DNA from: Camarhynchus parvulus
Taxonomy: Eukaryota > Chordata > Aves > Passeriformes > Thraupidae
NCBI RefSeq assembly: GCF_901933205.1
Contig: NC_044590.1
Location: 10,691,501 to 10,755,500 of the forward strand
Direction of reading: 5' to 3'
Length of the DNA: 64,000 nucleotides
In this document: positions 23,660-35,000 of the stretch, piece after piece
How positions within the stretch are numbered: position 1 is the first letter of the stretch
How the letters are laid out: each line of letters begins with the position of its first letter
Notes under the pieces: generated by a model
What the model was told of the DNA's origin: nothing
What the model saw: only the letters and a program-made list of their open reading frames with translations
Databases searched by the model: none
Made by a program: the position numbers and the translations under genes

Positions 23660-24000
23660 ACAATGTCAGCTAATCACAATTCTGTGCCTTGCTGAAAGCA
23701 GTGTCATGTAAAATGATGCCAAAGGCCTTGCTGTGGCCCTTGTATACAACAGTGACTGCCTCTCCCTGAGTCCTGCTGCCCTGTCATGGAAAAATATGAG
23801 ATTGGCTTGATATTTGTTCTTGACAAATCCTTGTTGGCTGTCCCTCACTGCCTTTTTATCTTTCTGGTGCTTAGAAAGTGTTTGTTTGATGATTTGTTGC
23901 AGTATTTTTTCAGGGAATTGAAGTTAAGCTGCCTGGCCCGTAATTCCCTGCTATGTTTGCTGTTCTCTGCTCTTCTGGGACTCGTCACAGTCCCTGAGTT
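23660..24000 (-). pseudogene. Decayed LINE reverse-transcriptase relic
   Basis: The minus strand near 23950-23920 encodes NYGPGSLT, matching the NYRPVSLT motif at the start of the LINE (CR1/L2/L3-type) reverse-transcriptase domain. After a frame change comes PEKILQQIIKQTL, the counterpart of PGKIMEQIL. In another frame at about 23840-23780 comes DSQQGFVKNKYQANLIFFHD, matching the family pattern DSQHGF.KG.S...NL..F.D. Order and spacing fit the family, which makes chance unlikely. At least two frameshifts and stop codons show it is dead and old. The catalytic FADD-type motif should follow toward lower coordinates but I could not find it. It may be an old CR1 or a related L3-like LINE. Confidence 0.7.
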
Positions 24001-25577
24001 TTCAAAAGTAAGTGCTAACAGCCCTCAGATTGTCTCCACCACTTCCAAGCACCTGGCAGTGAATCTCAGCAGCCCCAGCTGATTTGAAAATATGTGATTT
24101 ATATAAATATCTTCTGGATTATTGCTTTCCCCTTGTAGTCTGAATTCTTAGCTTTTTGTAAGAAGTAACCACTGAAATATCTCTGCAAATGAATCCATCA
24201 TTTTTATTGGGAAGCATTACCCTCTGCAGTGACAGCAGGGAGCAGCTCTGCTGAATGATGGAGGAGCTCTTTTCCTGATCATAAAATTATTATTAATTTG
24301 ACATAATTTTTGGGGTTTCAGTGTTCTAGTTTAGGTTCCTTACAAGCTCTACAGCAATATACAACCTGATCTATTTTTAATTTTATTTCCCAGGTGTATT
24401 TTCTACTCCTTTACACAGTTCTTAACCTTTTGAATCAGTTTCTACAACTGACCTGCCTGTGGTCCAGCATCACTAGATGAATTTCCATAGTTTATTTAGT
24501 ATATGGAAATATAATTTTAAATTTTGCATATGGAAATATATATGGATTTTTTTTTTTATTATTCGAAGTCAGGTAGGTCTGAAGGTGAGAAGATTTTATG
24601 CTGGAGTGTGTAGAAATTCCCTGATGTGCCTCTGCTAGGCCCTGACAGGCTCCAGCCCCTGGGATGGGTATCCTGGGTTATCCCACCATCCACAGCCCCC
24701 GGGGACAGAGCCAGGGCAGAAAATGTTGCTCTCAATTATCTTAACTTTCCTTGCCTTTAAAATAGACCAGGAGAATTTTCACTTTAGAATGATGACACTT
24801 GAAATTTACTTTTATCTTTGTCTTGTTTTACCATCTTTTGTGGCACTGTGTTAATAGGGATGAACAGATTTCACTGATAATGGTTCTATGACAACCTACT
24901 GAACAAATCACACTGATGTTTTTCTTCCCTGCCTTAGGCATGGCTGGGATTTGGCTTGCTGAATGAAACATCAGGGTTTTTTCCTGTTTTTCAAAGTACT
25001 TCCCATCTAGTTTACCATGAAATGGTTTGACAGTTTTCAAGTAGGCAACACTTTGATCTGTGTGTCAGCTTGCTTTAACTCACTTCATTGGAACAAACAG
25101 GGGATGTTTTGTTCTACAGAGCAAGTATTTGGTGTCTGTTGTCCCTGATATTTTTCAAATAAAAAGTCAGGAGTGTTTTGATTCATCCATTCCATCATGG
25201 TAGAACTTGTCAGTCACAGTAATATATTATAAGTTACAATAGAATTGTCATAAACTGGAGGAAAAAAAAACCACCCTAAAAACCTCCAAAGATGAACAAG
25301 AGAACTGAAACTAAAATTTCTAAATTCTGAAAATAAATCCTTAATGGAAAGTTTGAGAGAAGAACATGTAATTTCATAATTTCTTACTGGTGATTGGCAG
25401 AAAGGAGCATTTTTGAATAACTTCAGTTCCAAAGAAACTGAACTGTTTGAACTGAAGGACATTTGGAAACAAAAACTAACCAAACAACGAGTTCTTGTCC
25501 CTACCCTGAGATGCATAAGCAACCCCTACATGGGAGCTAAACACTGGATCATGTTGGAAAAGATCTCTTCCCATTAA
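24001..25577. other. Unique AT-rich sequence, no gene seen
   Basis: No exon recognised. 24480-24560 holds two TATGGAAATATA repeats and a T run. 24100-24560 is AT-rich. Confidence 0.45.
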
Positions 25578-25733
25578 TCATTCCTTCTTCTTGCAGGAAG
25601 GGCCTTTTCCTTATGTAGGAGCTCTCCTGGCACTCTGAACAACCTGCTCGAGTGGGAGGAGCCCCTGCCCATGGCAGGGAGCTGGAACTGGATGAATTTT
25701 AGGGTTCCTTCCCACCCAAACCATTCCATGACC
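25578..25733 (+). mobile_element. CR1 LINE 3' end, plus strand
   Basis: Contains CTGAACAACCTGCTCGAGTG, then CCCCTGCCCATGGCAGGGAG and TTCCTTCCCACCCAAACCAT ending in CATTCCATGAC. These are the last CR1 blocks and its tail in plus orientation. The copy is 5'-truncated to about 150 bp. Confidence 0.82.
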
Positions 25734-27082
25734 AAGGATGATGATCAAATAACCAATCAGTTCAGTATCAGTGTATTCCTACAAGACTGGCTAAAAAGAG
25801 AGGTACCTCAAACCAATTCTTTTCATCATTTGCAACTTTTTGCTTTGTAGAAACCCACTGGACCCCATCCTGTTCCTGTCCCAGCCTAGCCCTTGTCTCT
25901 GGATCTCATCTGAGGGTTTCTTTCCAAAAGATTTATGTTGGAAAATGGTTATTTGAAGATATTGTGTTTTTGCAGGTGCAGCATACAGAACTGGTATTGA
26001 TTTGACAGTTTAAGTTTTCAGGGAAAAAAAAAAAGGCAGCATTTTGGAAATTGATGGGATTCAAATGACAGGTTTTGATATTTTTAGTTTGAAATAACGT
26101 TTTAATTCAAAATACAGAAAAGGCAGAGGGAGGAGAAATCAGAAGCCAAAACTGGAGATAAACAGCAGTTGATGAGATTATTTGTCTTCTCTTTGGAAAG
26201 ACATCTAATAATTTAACAAAGGAAAAAAATACTAATAAAAAATTTTACATTTCTATTCAGGGCAAAGAAAAGGTCAAGATTCTGTGGCCAGTCCTTCGCC
26301 AAGAGTGAAAGAGCTGCAGTTGGGAAGAAAAGGCTCATTTCTGCAGTGTGAAACCTCCCATCCCCTCCTGTTCCCTCCAGGCTGGATTCCATCACGGGGA
26401 ATATTTATTCTGAAAGCCCTCATGGCACAGTCAGAGCTGCACTGGCCCCGTGGCTGCAGCTGAGAGCTCAGGCAGCCACCCTGGGTGTGCATCCTGCCAG
26501 GGCTGCTGTGCTGCTCCTGGGGGCACAGCCAGGGCCAAAACCTGCAGCTTTTAAAGCTGTGGAGAGACACAGTGAGGACTGTGTGCATGAGCTCCTGTCC
26601 CCTGAGCCGCTGCTAAAGCCAGCATCAACCTGCCAGGCGTGTGCCCTGCTCAAGCTATGCAGGGTTTGGAAGGTTTGGGTCTCAGCACTGGTTGGTCTCT
26701 GCAGGGCCCAGTCTAAGCCGACAGATTGGCTGGCTCTGTAAGCGAAATAATAATGAATGTAATTCTATGTAATTTCCAACTTGCCCGTACTCAGAAGCCA
26801 ATTGGAATAACTAAAGAATCCTAATTTCCTTGGCACAAGGATGTCCTGTTTGGAATTGGGTGAATAGCACTGAATTTTCCATTCATTTGCCTCATGAAAC
26901 ATTTCCTCCCCTGCTCTCTGCTCTCACCTTTGATGGACAGACCCCTTCTATTTATATGGATGAACTTGGTGGCACAAGGCTTCCCCTGTCAGCACACAGG
27001 ACACACTGAGAGATGTCACCCTCAGCCATGCTGATGCCTCAGGTTTTAGCTTTTATATTTTTCAGATTATGTGCTGCTTTAG
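25734..27082. other. Unique sequence, no gene seen
   Basis: No exon or repeat recognised. 26040-26260 is AT-rich. Confidence 0.45.
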
Positions 27083-27451
27083 TGTGTAATTCTGAGCTTC
27101 ATATTAGGGGATGGTGAGCTCTGTGCACAGAGCAGGGAGACAAAACAATTCCTGCCCCAGCTGGGCACCAAGGACAAATGATCCAAATCTCAGCCCCAAG
27201 AGCACAAACAACGTGGGCTGGAGAGAGAAAAACAAGCAGGGTGGGACTGCATGGGCCAAAGCTGGAATTGGATAATGAACTGCAAGATGCAAATGGAGAA
27301 AAACTTATAAAATGAGAGGCCCTGTGAGTGATCGTGCATTTTGTGGCCATTTTGGGTTGCGCTGCCCAAGGTGGATCCATTGAGCCCTCTTACTAAATCC
27401 CTACTTTATTCTTTAGCTCTGCCTAGTCTCTGTTCCAGGTCAGCCTTCACA
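27083..27451 (+). mobile_element. Probable solo LTR (G)
   Basis: About 370 bp of LTR-like architecture in plus orientation. There is an octamer ATGCAAAT at 27287-27294, TATAAAA at 27306-27312, then the downstream part GTGCATTTTGTGGCCATTTT, ACTAAATCCCTACTTTATTC and a terminal CAGCCTTCACA. The ACTAAATCCC stretch stands where avian ERV LTRs usually have a polyadenylation signal. I recognise this 3' half from avian LTRs in general, not by a search. Start TGTGTAATTC and end TTCACA are imperfect inverted ends. I found no matching target-site duplication, so the boundaries are approximate. Confidence 0.6.
27287..27312 (+). promoter_or_regulatory. Octamer plus TATA box in LTR G
   Basis: ATGCAAAT (27287-27294) lies 11 bp upstream of TATAAAA (27306-27312), a compact candidate core promoter for the LTR. 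This is a motif match only. Confidence 0.45.
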
Positions 27452-30125
27452 AGGCATCAATGTCACCCTCATCCTGATGGTGTGTTCCTTCAGCCCAGGT
27501 TTTGGTGAGAATTCGGACAATTCTCAGTCCCCAGTGCACTGTGCTTTGGATGGGGCTTCAGGAATAGAGGGCTGGTGATGTCCTGCATTTAGGAGCAAAC
27601 CCAGGGCAGATCCTGCCATCAGAGGGTACAGGGGCTCAGCTGGGTCCTGTGTGGCAGCACTGTTGGAATTTACAGATTTTATTTATCTCTCCTTTGCCAG
27701 GGCAGAGGAGAAGCCCTGAGAGCCCTGCAGCAGCACCAGGAGGACAGGGCTCACCAGCTCCTGCAGTGGGGGCTGCAGGGCAGGGCTGCAGTTTGCTGAA
27801 CAAACCATGCTTGGGCACGTTTGAGATGTGGCTGGGGGATACTGAAGTGCTGGGAGGCAGATTTGCACTTTATATCTTTCTTTCTCCATTGCCATTCCTG
27901 CACATAAAGACATTAAATCCTTTTGGCCTTGAGAAAATTACTGCAGGATCCTTGGTGACTGCTACTTGTCAGGAGAGCATCCTGTATCTAAAGGTTTGGG
28001 TTTTTTGCTATATAATCTCCAAAGATATTTCAGATCCGTGACTCTTACCTTTGAAAGTCTACTCTAAAGTCCTGGAATATGAAATACATGCACATAGAGA
28101 GAGCTTGGCACACAAGAGGACTCACCTCTAGCTTGAAAATTGCTAAGATCTGCGACATTCATCCCAAAAACCTTGCTATAAATAAAGCTCAGGGAAGGGG
28201 AAGGCTTTGCTGGGGTGGCCTCTGCTGGGAGGTGGAGGGGTGCAGGGGCTGCAGCAGGGCATGGGGTGATGTGCTGCTGAGATTCCCAGGGCAGCTCCCA
28301 TCCCAAGGTTTTCTTGGTGAAAGGAACTTGACCCACACCAGAGAAAGAGGAATGGATATCCACAAAAATTAAAACAAATCTCCCCTGCCTATTTTGGCTT
28401 AACTTTGATAATCAGTTTCACTGCTGCAACTGTTTTTAAAAATTATTTCTAAGCCCAAAAGTATGAAAAAGGGAAGAGTTAAAGTCTGCAATCCATTTAA
28501 AGCTTTTTAATCTGTGGACATTTAAAATACTGCCTCACCTTGCTTTTGGTTGAGTTCTTGGTGCTGAAGCTGAATTCTAATTATGCTCCAGTAGCTTTGC
28601 TTGCCAACTTGATCTTCCAGGCTTGTATCACATGGAAGCTTAAAAACAAAATAATGCAGACTTCACTTTTAATCTGTCTCACTTTAAACAATTTATCCTT
28701 TTTGAGATACCTGATTGCACAGGCTCTCATAGATAACCACATGATGTGTGTGTGTGTGTTCCATCTCTGATGGCAAACAGCATATCTGATCCCTATGGAA
28801 TGATCCACTGGGGAATGATGGTAATTAATCTCTAACAAATACAAATTTGGAAACATCTGTGTAGATTTAAGCTTAGGGAGCAGGAGCAGGGAACAGGTTT
28901 CAGCAATGGGAAGAGAGTGAGAAAGCAGAACTCAAGGTACCAGGCAAATATTTCAATTGAATTAGTCAGCTTGAGGAAATTAAATCAAGGGAAATTGGAA
29001 AGTGTCATATTTTTTGATCTGGATTTCTGGCTGTTATGAGATTTTGAAGAGAGCCAGTGAAGAATATAGAAGATAATAAGTTTTAATTATTTTTCCTGGT
29101 GACTCAGAGGAGAGGTGGATGGAGCCCTTTCTGATTTTGTGATAATTAATGTGACTCCCATGGCAAAGTGAAATGCCGTAATTAGTTATAAGTCAGCTGA
29201 ACTCTCACAGCAGATTTTCAGAGAATTTCTCATTGTTTCAGTCCTGTTAACAGCCCAAGCAGCTACTCTTGCCTGGGCCTGTCCTATCTGTGAGGTGAAG
29301 CTTTGCTGAAGAAATCTGGTTGGGAAGTCCCAGGTAAACCCATGGTAAATTTAGAGTTGTGTATCAATAGTTATGAATACACACCTAAATGTGTTCATGG
29401 CAAATGACACTTCTGACCTGTAAAAGTGCAGATTTAGCCATTCCTTGAAAAATAAATGTGTAAGATGCTAGGAGTGCTTTTATAGCAGAGGCCAGCAAGA
29501 GGTAAACAGGCCACGTGGTCAGAGATGATGGGAAAACAGAATCAGGGACCTTCTTAAAGATTTCTGCTCTCAGTTTCTAATTTATGCCAGTTTGTAATTA
29601 CTGTGGTATAGTTTTGGTAACAACTCACAATCCAGGGGGATCACAGCTGCCATAACCCAGAGCTCCTGGGCTCTGCAGCACCAGAGGTGTCCCAGCAGGT
29701 CCCAGCAGGTTGAAATTCAGCAGTGAGACCCAGGGAGGCCAAAGGCCCTTGCACACAGCAGAGGAGTTTCTGCTCCATTTCTCATGGTGTCTCAGGCAGA
29801 CAGCACCATGCTGAGAGCCAAGCCAGAGAATGGGACGTGTCCTCCTCCATGGAGACAGAGGGAAACTCCAGGAAGGAGCAGATCTTCCTGTGGCTGTGCT
29901 CTGCACGAGGGACAAAGGCACCAGGGAGAATTTGCAATGGTCATCCAAGGAGGTGTAAGTTACCTGCTCCTTTCTGGAAAGTGCTGCCACCACCTCCTTC
30001 CAGAGCCTGGCTCTTCCTTGCTCAGGATGCTGTGTGAGGAGAAACCCAGGGATTCAAGGGTTCAGGGGTTCAGGTATGACCACCATACTCCCAGAGTCCC
30101 ATGAGGAGCATGCTGTGGAATTAGA
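27452..30125. other. Unique sequence, no gene seen
   Basis: A (TG)n run lies at 28745-28759 and a 10-bp tandem pair CCCAGCAGGT at 29691-29710. 28380-29110 is AT-rich and repeat-poor. No exon is recognised. Confidence 0.45.
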
Positions 30126-30560
30126 GCCATAAAATCACAAATAGCTTGGGTTGGAAGGGGCTTTAAAGCTCATCTCATTCCGTGGGCAGGGACACCTTCT
30201 GCTATCCCAGGTGCTCCCAGCCCTGTCCAACTTACCTTGGGCACTGCCAGGGATCCAGGGGCAGCCACAGCTGCTCTGGGCACCCTGTGCCAGGGTCTCC
30301 CCACCCTCACAGGGAACAATTCCTTCCCAATATCCAATCTAACTCTCCCCTCTGCCAATTTGAAGCCATTCCCCCTTGTCCTGTCACTCCAGGCCCTTGT
30401 AAGTAGTTTCTCTCCATCTCAGAGCTCCTTCAGGTACTGGAAAGCCACACTGAGGTCACCTCAAAGCCTTTTCTTGTCCAGGCTGAACAACCCCAACTCT
30501 CCCAGCAGAGCTGCTCCATCCCTTGGATCCCCCTGGTGCCTCCCCTGGACTCTCTGTAAA
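30126..30560 (-). mobile_element. CR1 LINE 3' part, minus strand
   Basis: Starts with the degenerate tail AGCCATAAAATCAC, then CTTGGGTTGGAAGGGGCTTT, CACTGCCAGGGATCCAGGGG, GTCACTCCAGGCCCTTGTAA and TCCAGGCTGAACAACCCCAA. The minus strand still reads RVRLDIGKELFPVRVGRPWH, the C-terminal part of CR1 ORF2, with stops and frame changes. It is about 435 bp, one of the longest CR1 copies here. Confidence 0.9.
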
Positions 30561-33112
30561 AGTCAGAGGTTTTTTGGCACCCTCAATGACCTTGTAAAGA
30601 GAGAAGAGGAGAGTGGGTGAAGGAAAAGGTTTATTGTCTCCCTCTCCCAAGAACCCAAAAATTGCTTCCAAGGCCTGCAGGAGAAATGCACTGGAGACTT
30701 GCTAAACATGCAATTGCTTTCCAAGAGGGGAAGCAATGAATGAAGGCACTGAGGGATCTGGTGGGCAGTGAAGCAGCTGTCCTCCTATAAGTGTCTTTTT
30801 TTAAACTTATTTTTCTTAAAAATGTAGCAATGCTTTGAGTAGAAAGGCTTTTCAGGCCACAGGAGGAGTCCTTCACATATGCTGATGCTGAATGCATTTT
30901 TGCATTACATTGGAACTTTCCTTTTGGAAAATGTAGGGCAGAAGAAGCTGGAATTATAATTTTTCAGAACTTCCAACTCAATCTCTCAGACATTCTCATA
31001 GAAAAGGCTGATGCTCCAAAAAACTTGTGCAAAACCTTTCCAAACCAAGCCATTATTTCTGCTTGGAGACACAGAATATAAATGTTTATGGGCTCTCTAT
31101 GGAGCAAATGAAGGGGCTTGGTTTATACCCATGCTGCCCTAACAATTCTATGTTACTATATGCCATGAGATTCCTTCTTCTTTTTTGTTTTGTTTTTGGT
31201 TTTTGTTTTTTTTTTCACCCTTTCCTTTCTATTTGCACTTTATTGCGCCTCAGGTATTTATTTCAGCTCCCTGACAGGCTCTGAGAGGCACCTCTAGTCA
31301 TTTGAAACAAATAAATCATGTCTTGTCTGTAGGATCACCCCGGGGTGAGGAGGCAGCAAGGCACCATTTCCAAATGCTGCAGTGATGGATTCCTGCAGCC
31401 CTGGGGGACAGCACGGTCCCCATGCCATGGGCCAGGGCAAATAACCTGTCAAACCTGATGCACTCACCTGCTGGGTAGGAGAAGCGAAGATTGGGATGCT
31501 GGAGTTGGCTGGGAAGGACAAATTTAGGTTTGGATACATTTTCTCTGGGTTTTCCCTCTAGGTGGGAAGTTTTTTGCTAAAATTTCCAAAGTTCTCTGAA
31601 TGATTTGTTAATCCTGGTCTTGTTTCTGTTGTTTCTTGGTCATGAAATGTGGAATTCAGCTTAAATCTGGGAGCCCAGCAGGAATGCTGCAGGATATGCT
31701 CCATTTCCCCATTTACAACTTAATTTCTTTGTGAATGTTTTCAAGTAAAAATAGAAAAATAAATAGATGTTGAAGCGAATCCTAGATACAATCTCTAATT
31801 AGATTAGGACCCAGAGTTATGGAATAATAAATTATCTAACTACCATAGCTCAGCTTCTCAGTGCTTTTAAGACTGATTTTTGCCTAAGGCCCTGGGAAAG
31901 TGACTGCAACAAAACTTAAAGAGATTAAGCCTGATTATTAAGAGAAGTTAGTTTTTTTTGATGCCCCTTCCAGACACACAAGCAGTGGTGTTGTAATGAG
32001 TATGTTAAAAACCAAAGAGCCCCTGTGCAGCTGCATGGAGCATGGCTTAGCTCCTTTACCTGTGCCCAAAGCTGAAGTTAATAAGTCAAATGCTGGCCTG
32101 GAGATGTGACAGTGAGATGATTTTTTACTTTCAGTCCTTCTAAATTAAAACACATGCCCTGGTGTTTCACGTCTGAGGACTCTATTAATTTCTGTCATTG
32201 TGGTACATTTGCAGCTCAGAAGTGATTCCCAGCACCATCCATCTCCAGCCTGCTGATTTTATCCAGCTGAGCTGTGCAGGGTCCATTGCTAAAAAAGAAA
32301 CTTTATTTCCCCTCTCAGCTATTTGCTGTGTGAATCAGTGATGCTTTTTGGCTCAAACTGGTTGATCACCCAGTGCTCCCAGTGACACACACAAGGACAG
32401 CCACAGCCCTTTCCCTGGGAACAGGAAACAACAGTGCAAGGATTGAAAATGTTGAGTTCATACCCTCAGGAAATCACACTCACCATGAGAAAGGTAAGTG
32501 CCTACCTGGATTTTAGGCCAAGCCTTAAGCTAACTTCATGAACCCTGGCATACAGATTTTTTTAATTTATTTTCTTTTTTTTTTTCCTTTGGGGGATAAA
32601 ATGAAGTGCTGGGCTCATAGGACTGTTACTAAGGAGTAATTAGACAGTGGCTTTGAGAGCTGGCAGCTATTATTTCTCACCTGCAGTGGAGTTAGCAATT
32701 CACATACTTTATTTTCCTTGCTCCACAGCACACTGCAAGTTGTATATGGAAAAGAGTTTCTCTCTGCTACACAGGAGCATTTTGAAACCATTATTATTAA
32801 TCCTTGTGGCTCAACAGTGGCACTGTGCAGGGCACTGGCCTCTTACCTTAGGACATGCAAGAACGCTCTGTCTCATAAAAGCACACACTGCCCACCATCC
32901 ATCTTCACTCTCAGGTTCTTGGGTTTGCTCTGCCCAAGGAAATCCTGGCTTGGGAGAACCGAGGGAGTCAGTAGGTGCCAAGGTGTGTGGAGAACCAGTT
33001 CCACAGAGGAGTTTTGCTAAAAGCTAAGGATGTGTGTGGAGCAAGGATGTGTGGAGCAAGGATGTGTGTCACTGCAAGTGACCTCCAGGGTTCTGCCCTG
33101 AGCACCTGGCAG
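30561..33112. other. Unique sequence, no gene seen
   Basis: 31190-31216 is T-rich. 31730-31960 is AT-rich with TCTAATTAGATTA-type homeodomain-like sites. 33026-33072 holds three tandem AAGGATGTGTG(TG)GAGC units. No exon is recognised. Confidence 0.45.
33026..33072. repeat. Short tandem repeat, three 15-17 bp units
   Basis: AAGGATGTGTGTGGAGC, AAGGATGTGTGGAGC and AAGGATGTGTGTCAC follow each other directly. Confidence 0.85.
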
Positions 33113-33790
33113 AATTCACAGAATTCACAACATTCACAGAATCACTGAGTTGGAAGAGACCTTCAAGACCATCGAGTCCAGCCCAGCCCCAGCCCCTCAA
33201 CTGAACCCTGGCACCCAGTGCCACATCCAGGCTTTGTTAAACACACCCAGGGATGGGGACTCCACCACCTCCCTGGGCAGAACATTCCAGAACTTTATCA
33301 CTCTTCCCATGAAAAACTTTTTCCCAATCTCCAACCTGTATTTCCCCTGGTGCAGCTTGAGGCTGTGTGCTCTGGCTGTGTCAGTGCTGCTGGAGAAAGA
33401 GCCCAGCCCCAGGTGAGCACAGGCACCTTTCAGGAGCTGTGCAGAGCGATGGGGGCAGCCCTGAGTCTCCTTTTCTCCAGGCTGAGCACCCCCAGCTCCC
33501 TCAGGGGTTCCTCACAGCGTTTGTGTTCCCAGCCCCTCTCCAGCCTCGTTGCCTCCTCTGGTGTTCAAGTTCTAAACCCTTCCCAAGCTGAGGGGCCAGA
33601 GCTGGGCACAGTGCTCCGGGTGTGACCCCACCAGTGCTGAGCACAGGGGCAGAATGCCCTCCCTGCTCCTGCTGGCCACTCCATTCCTGACCCAGGCCAG
33701 GAGCCATTGGCCCTCTTGGCCACCAGGGCACTCTGCTCGACCCAGCTCATCAGTTCCTCGTGTGCCATCGGTGCTCAGAAGAAGTGAGCA
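33113..33790 (-). mobile_element. CR1 LINE, longest copy, minus strand
   Basis: About 680 bp. The plus strand opens with repeated ATTCACA(G)A units, the reverse complement of the CR1 ATTCTGTGA tail, then TCACTGAGTTGGAAGAGACC. It shares 33244-33504 with the fragment at 736-994. Further on, the minus strand reads GVASRSREGILPLCSALVG, the CR1 ORF2 C-terminal motif (usual GVASRSREVILPLCSALV). The 5' end near 33790 is truncated inside ORF2. The octamer-type tail and full 3' end make this a typical target-primed insertion. Confidence 0.92.
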
Positions 33791-34759
33791 ATGAGCTACA
33801 TTTGGAATTGGTTTTTTCATGGAAAATCAGCCTTTAGGCAGGTTTTACACAGGCAGCAGGTTACTGGGGGCTGCTTCAGTTTTGCTGTCACGGCGCGCTC
33901 TGCAGAATTGGAGTGGTGTTTGTGGCTGGAGTGGCACATGCTGCAGCATCCATCCAGCAGAGGGGATGGGATTCTCCTGATGTTTTCCAGCCTGTAATAT
34001 TTAAGTCAGAGCCCAGGAGTGAGTGTAACCTGTGGAAAATGCACCTCTTGGTATCCATTATTTGATATTGGCAAAAGAGAGCCTTACCCCCTCATTCCCA
34101 CCTTAGTTTTGAAAATCTTTGGCCTTTTCTGGTCTCTCCCTGTGGTCTCTGCAGAGCAGCCTTTGCACCAGGACCCTCTGCCTCTGTGCTGCTGCTGCGT
34201 GCAGAGGGGAGGATGAATTGTTCTTTCCATGAGTATTAAATATTTTATTTTGTGACCTTCCTCTAATCAGATGCTTTATCTCAACCATCTATTAAAAGCA
34301 AAGCAATAAAAAAAAGGAATTTAATAAAGTTAACCTCCTTAAATTGTGTAATTGTCACTTTCCCAGGATATTAGGGAAGCTGTAAGGGGGGAAAAATATG
34401 TACAGAGCAGGTTTTGGTGCATTGATAATTTATTATCTAATAATCTCTTCTCCTCCACACTATTCCCAGTTTTCTCATTACTTGTGTGCAGCACAACGCC
34501 CTGATGCTGGCAGCAGGGCTGCTGTGCTCTGCAGAGCCAGATCTGCTCTGTGTCACTGCTGAACACTGGTGGCTGGAGGGACTGTCCAGGCACAGGCAAG
34601 GCCTGAGGGTATTTAAGTTGTTGAGTGAGTTATTTCTCTCCTAAATGCTTTACAAGTGCAGTGAGAGACAACTCTCCTGTCCCAGCAGGCTGTGGCAGGT
34701 GTCTCAGAGGGGAAAACCATGGCAGGAGGTTCAGCACAGCACCAAAGAAAGGCATCCCT
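33791..34759. other. Unique sequence, no gene seen
   Basis: No exon or repeat recognised between two CR1 copies. Confidence 0.5.
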
Positions 34760-35000
34760 CAGAATCACAGAATGCCAGATTGCTTTGGGTTGGGAAGGAC
34801 CTTAAAGCCCCTCTCATCCACCCCCTGCCATGGCAGGGACACCTCCCACCATTCCAGGCTGCTCCCAGCCCTGTCCAGCCTGGCCTTGGGCACTGCCAGG
34901 GATCCAGGGGCAGCCCCAGCTGCTCTGGGCACCCTGTGCCAGGGCCTGCCCACCCTCACAGGTCATAATTTCTTAATATCCAACTAAATCTACCCTCAGG
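34760..35000 (-). mobile_element. CR1 LINE 3' part, minus strand
   Basis: CAGAATCACAGAATGCCAGA tail, then GGTTGGGAAGGACCTTAAAG, CCATGGCAGGGACACCTCCC and CACTGCCAGGGATCCAGGGG. The minus strand reads RVGRPWHRVPRAAGAAPGSL, a CR1 ORF2 C-terminal match. Same subfamily as the copies at 30126 and 62852. Confidence 0.9.
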
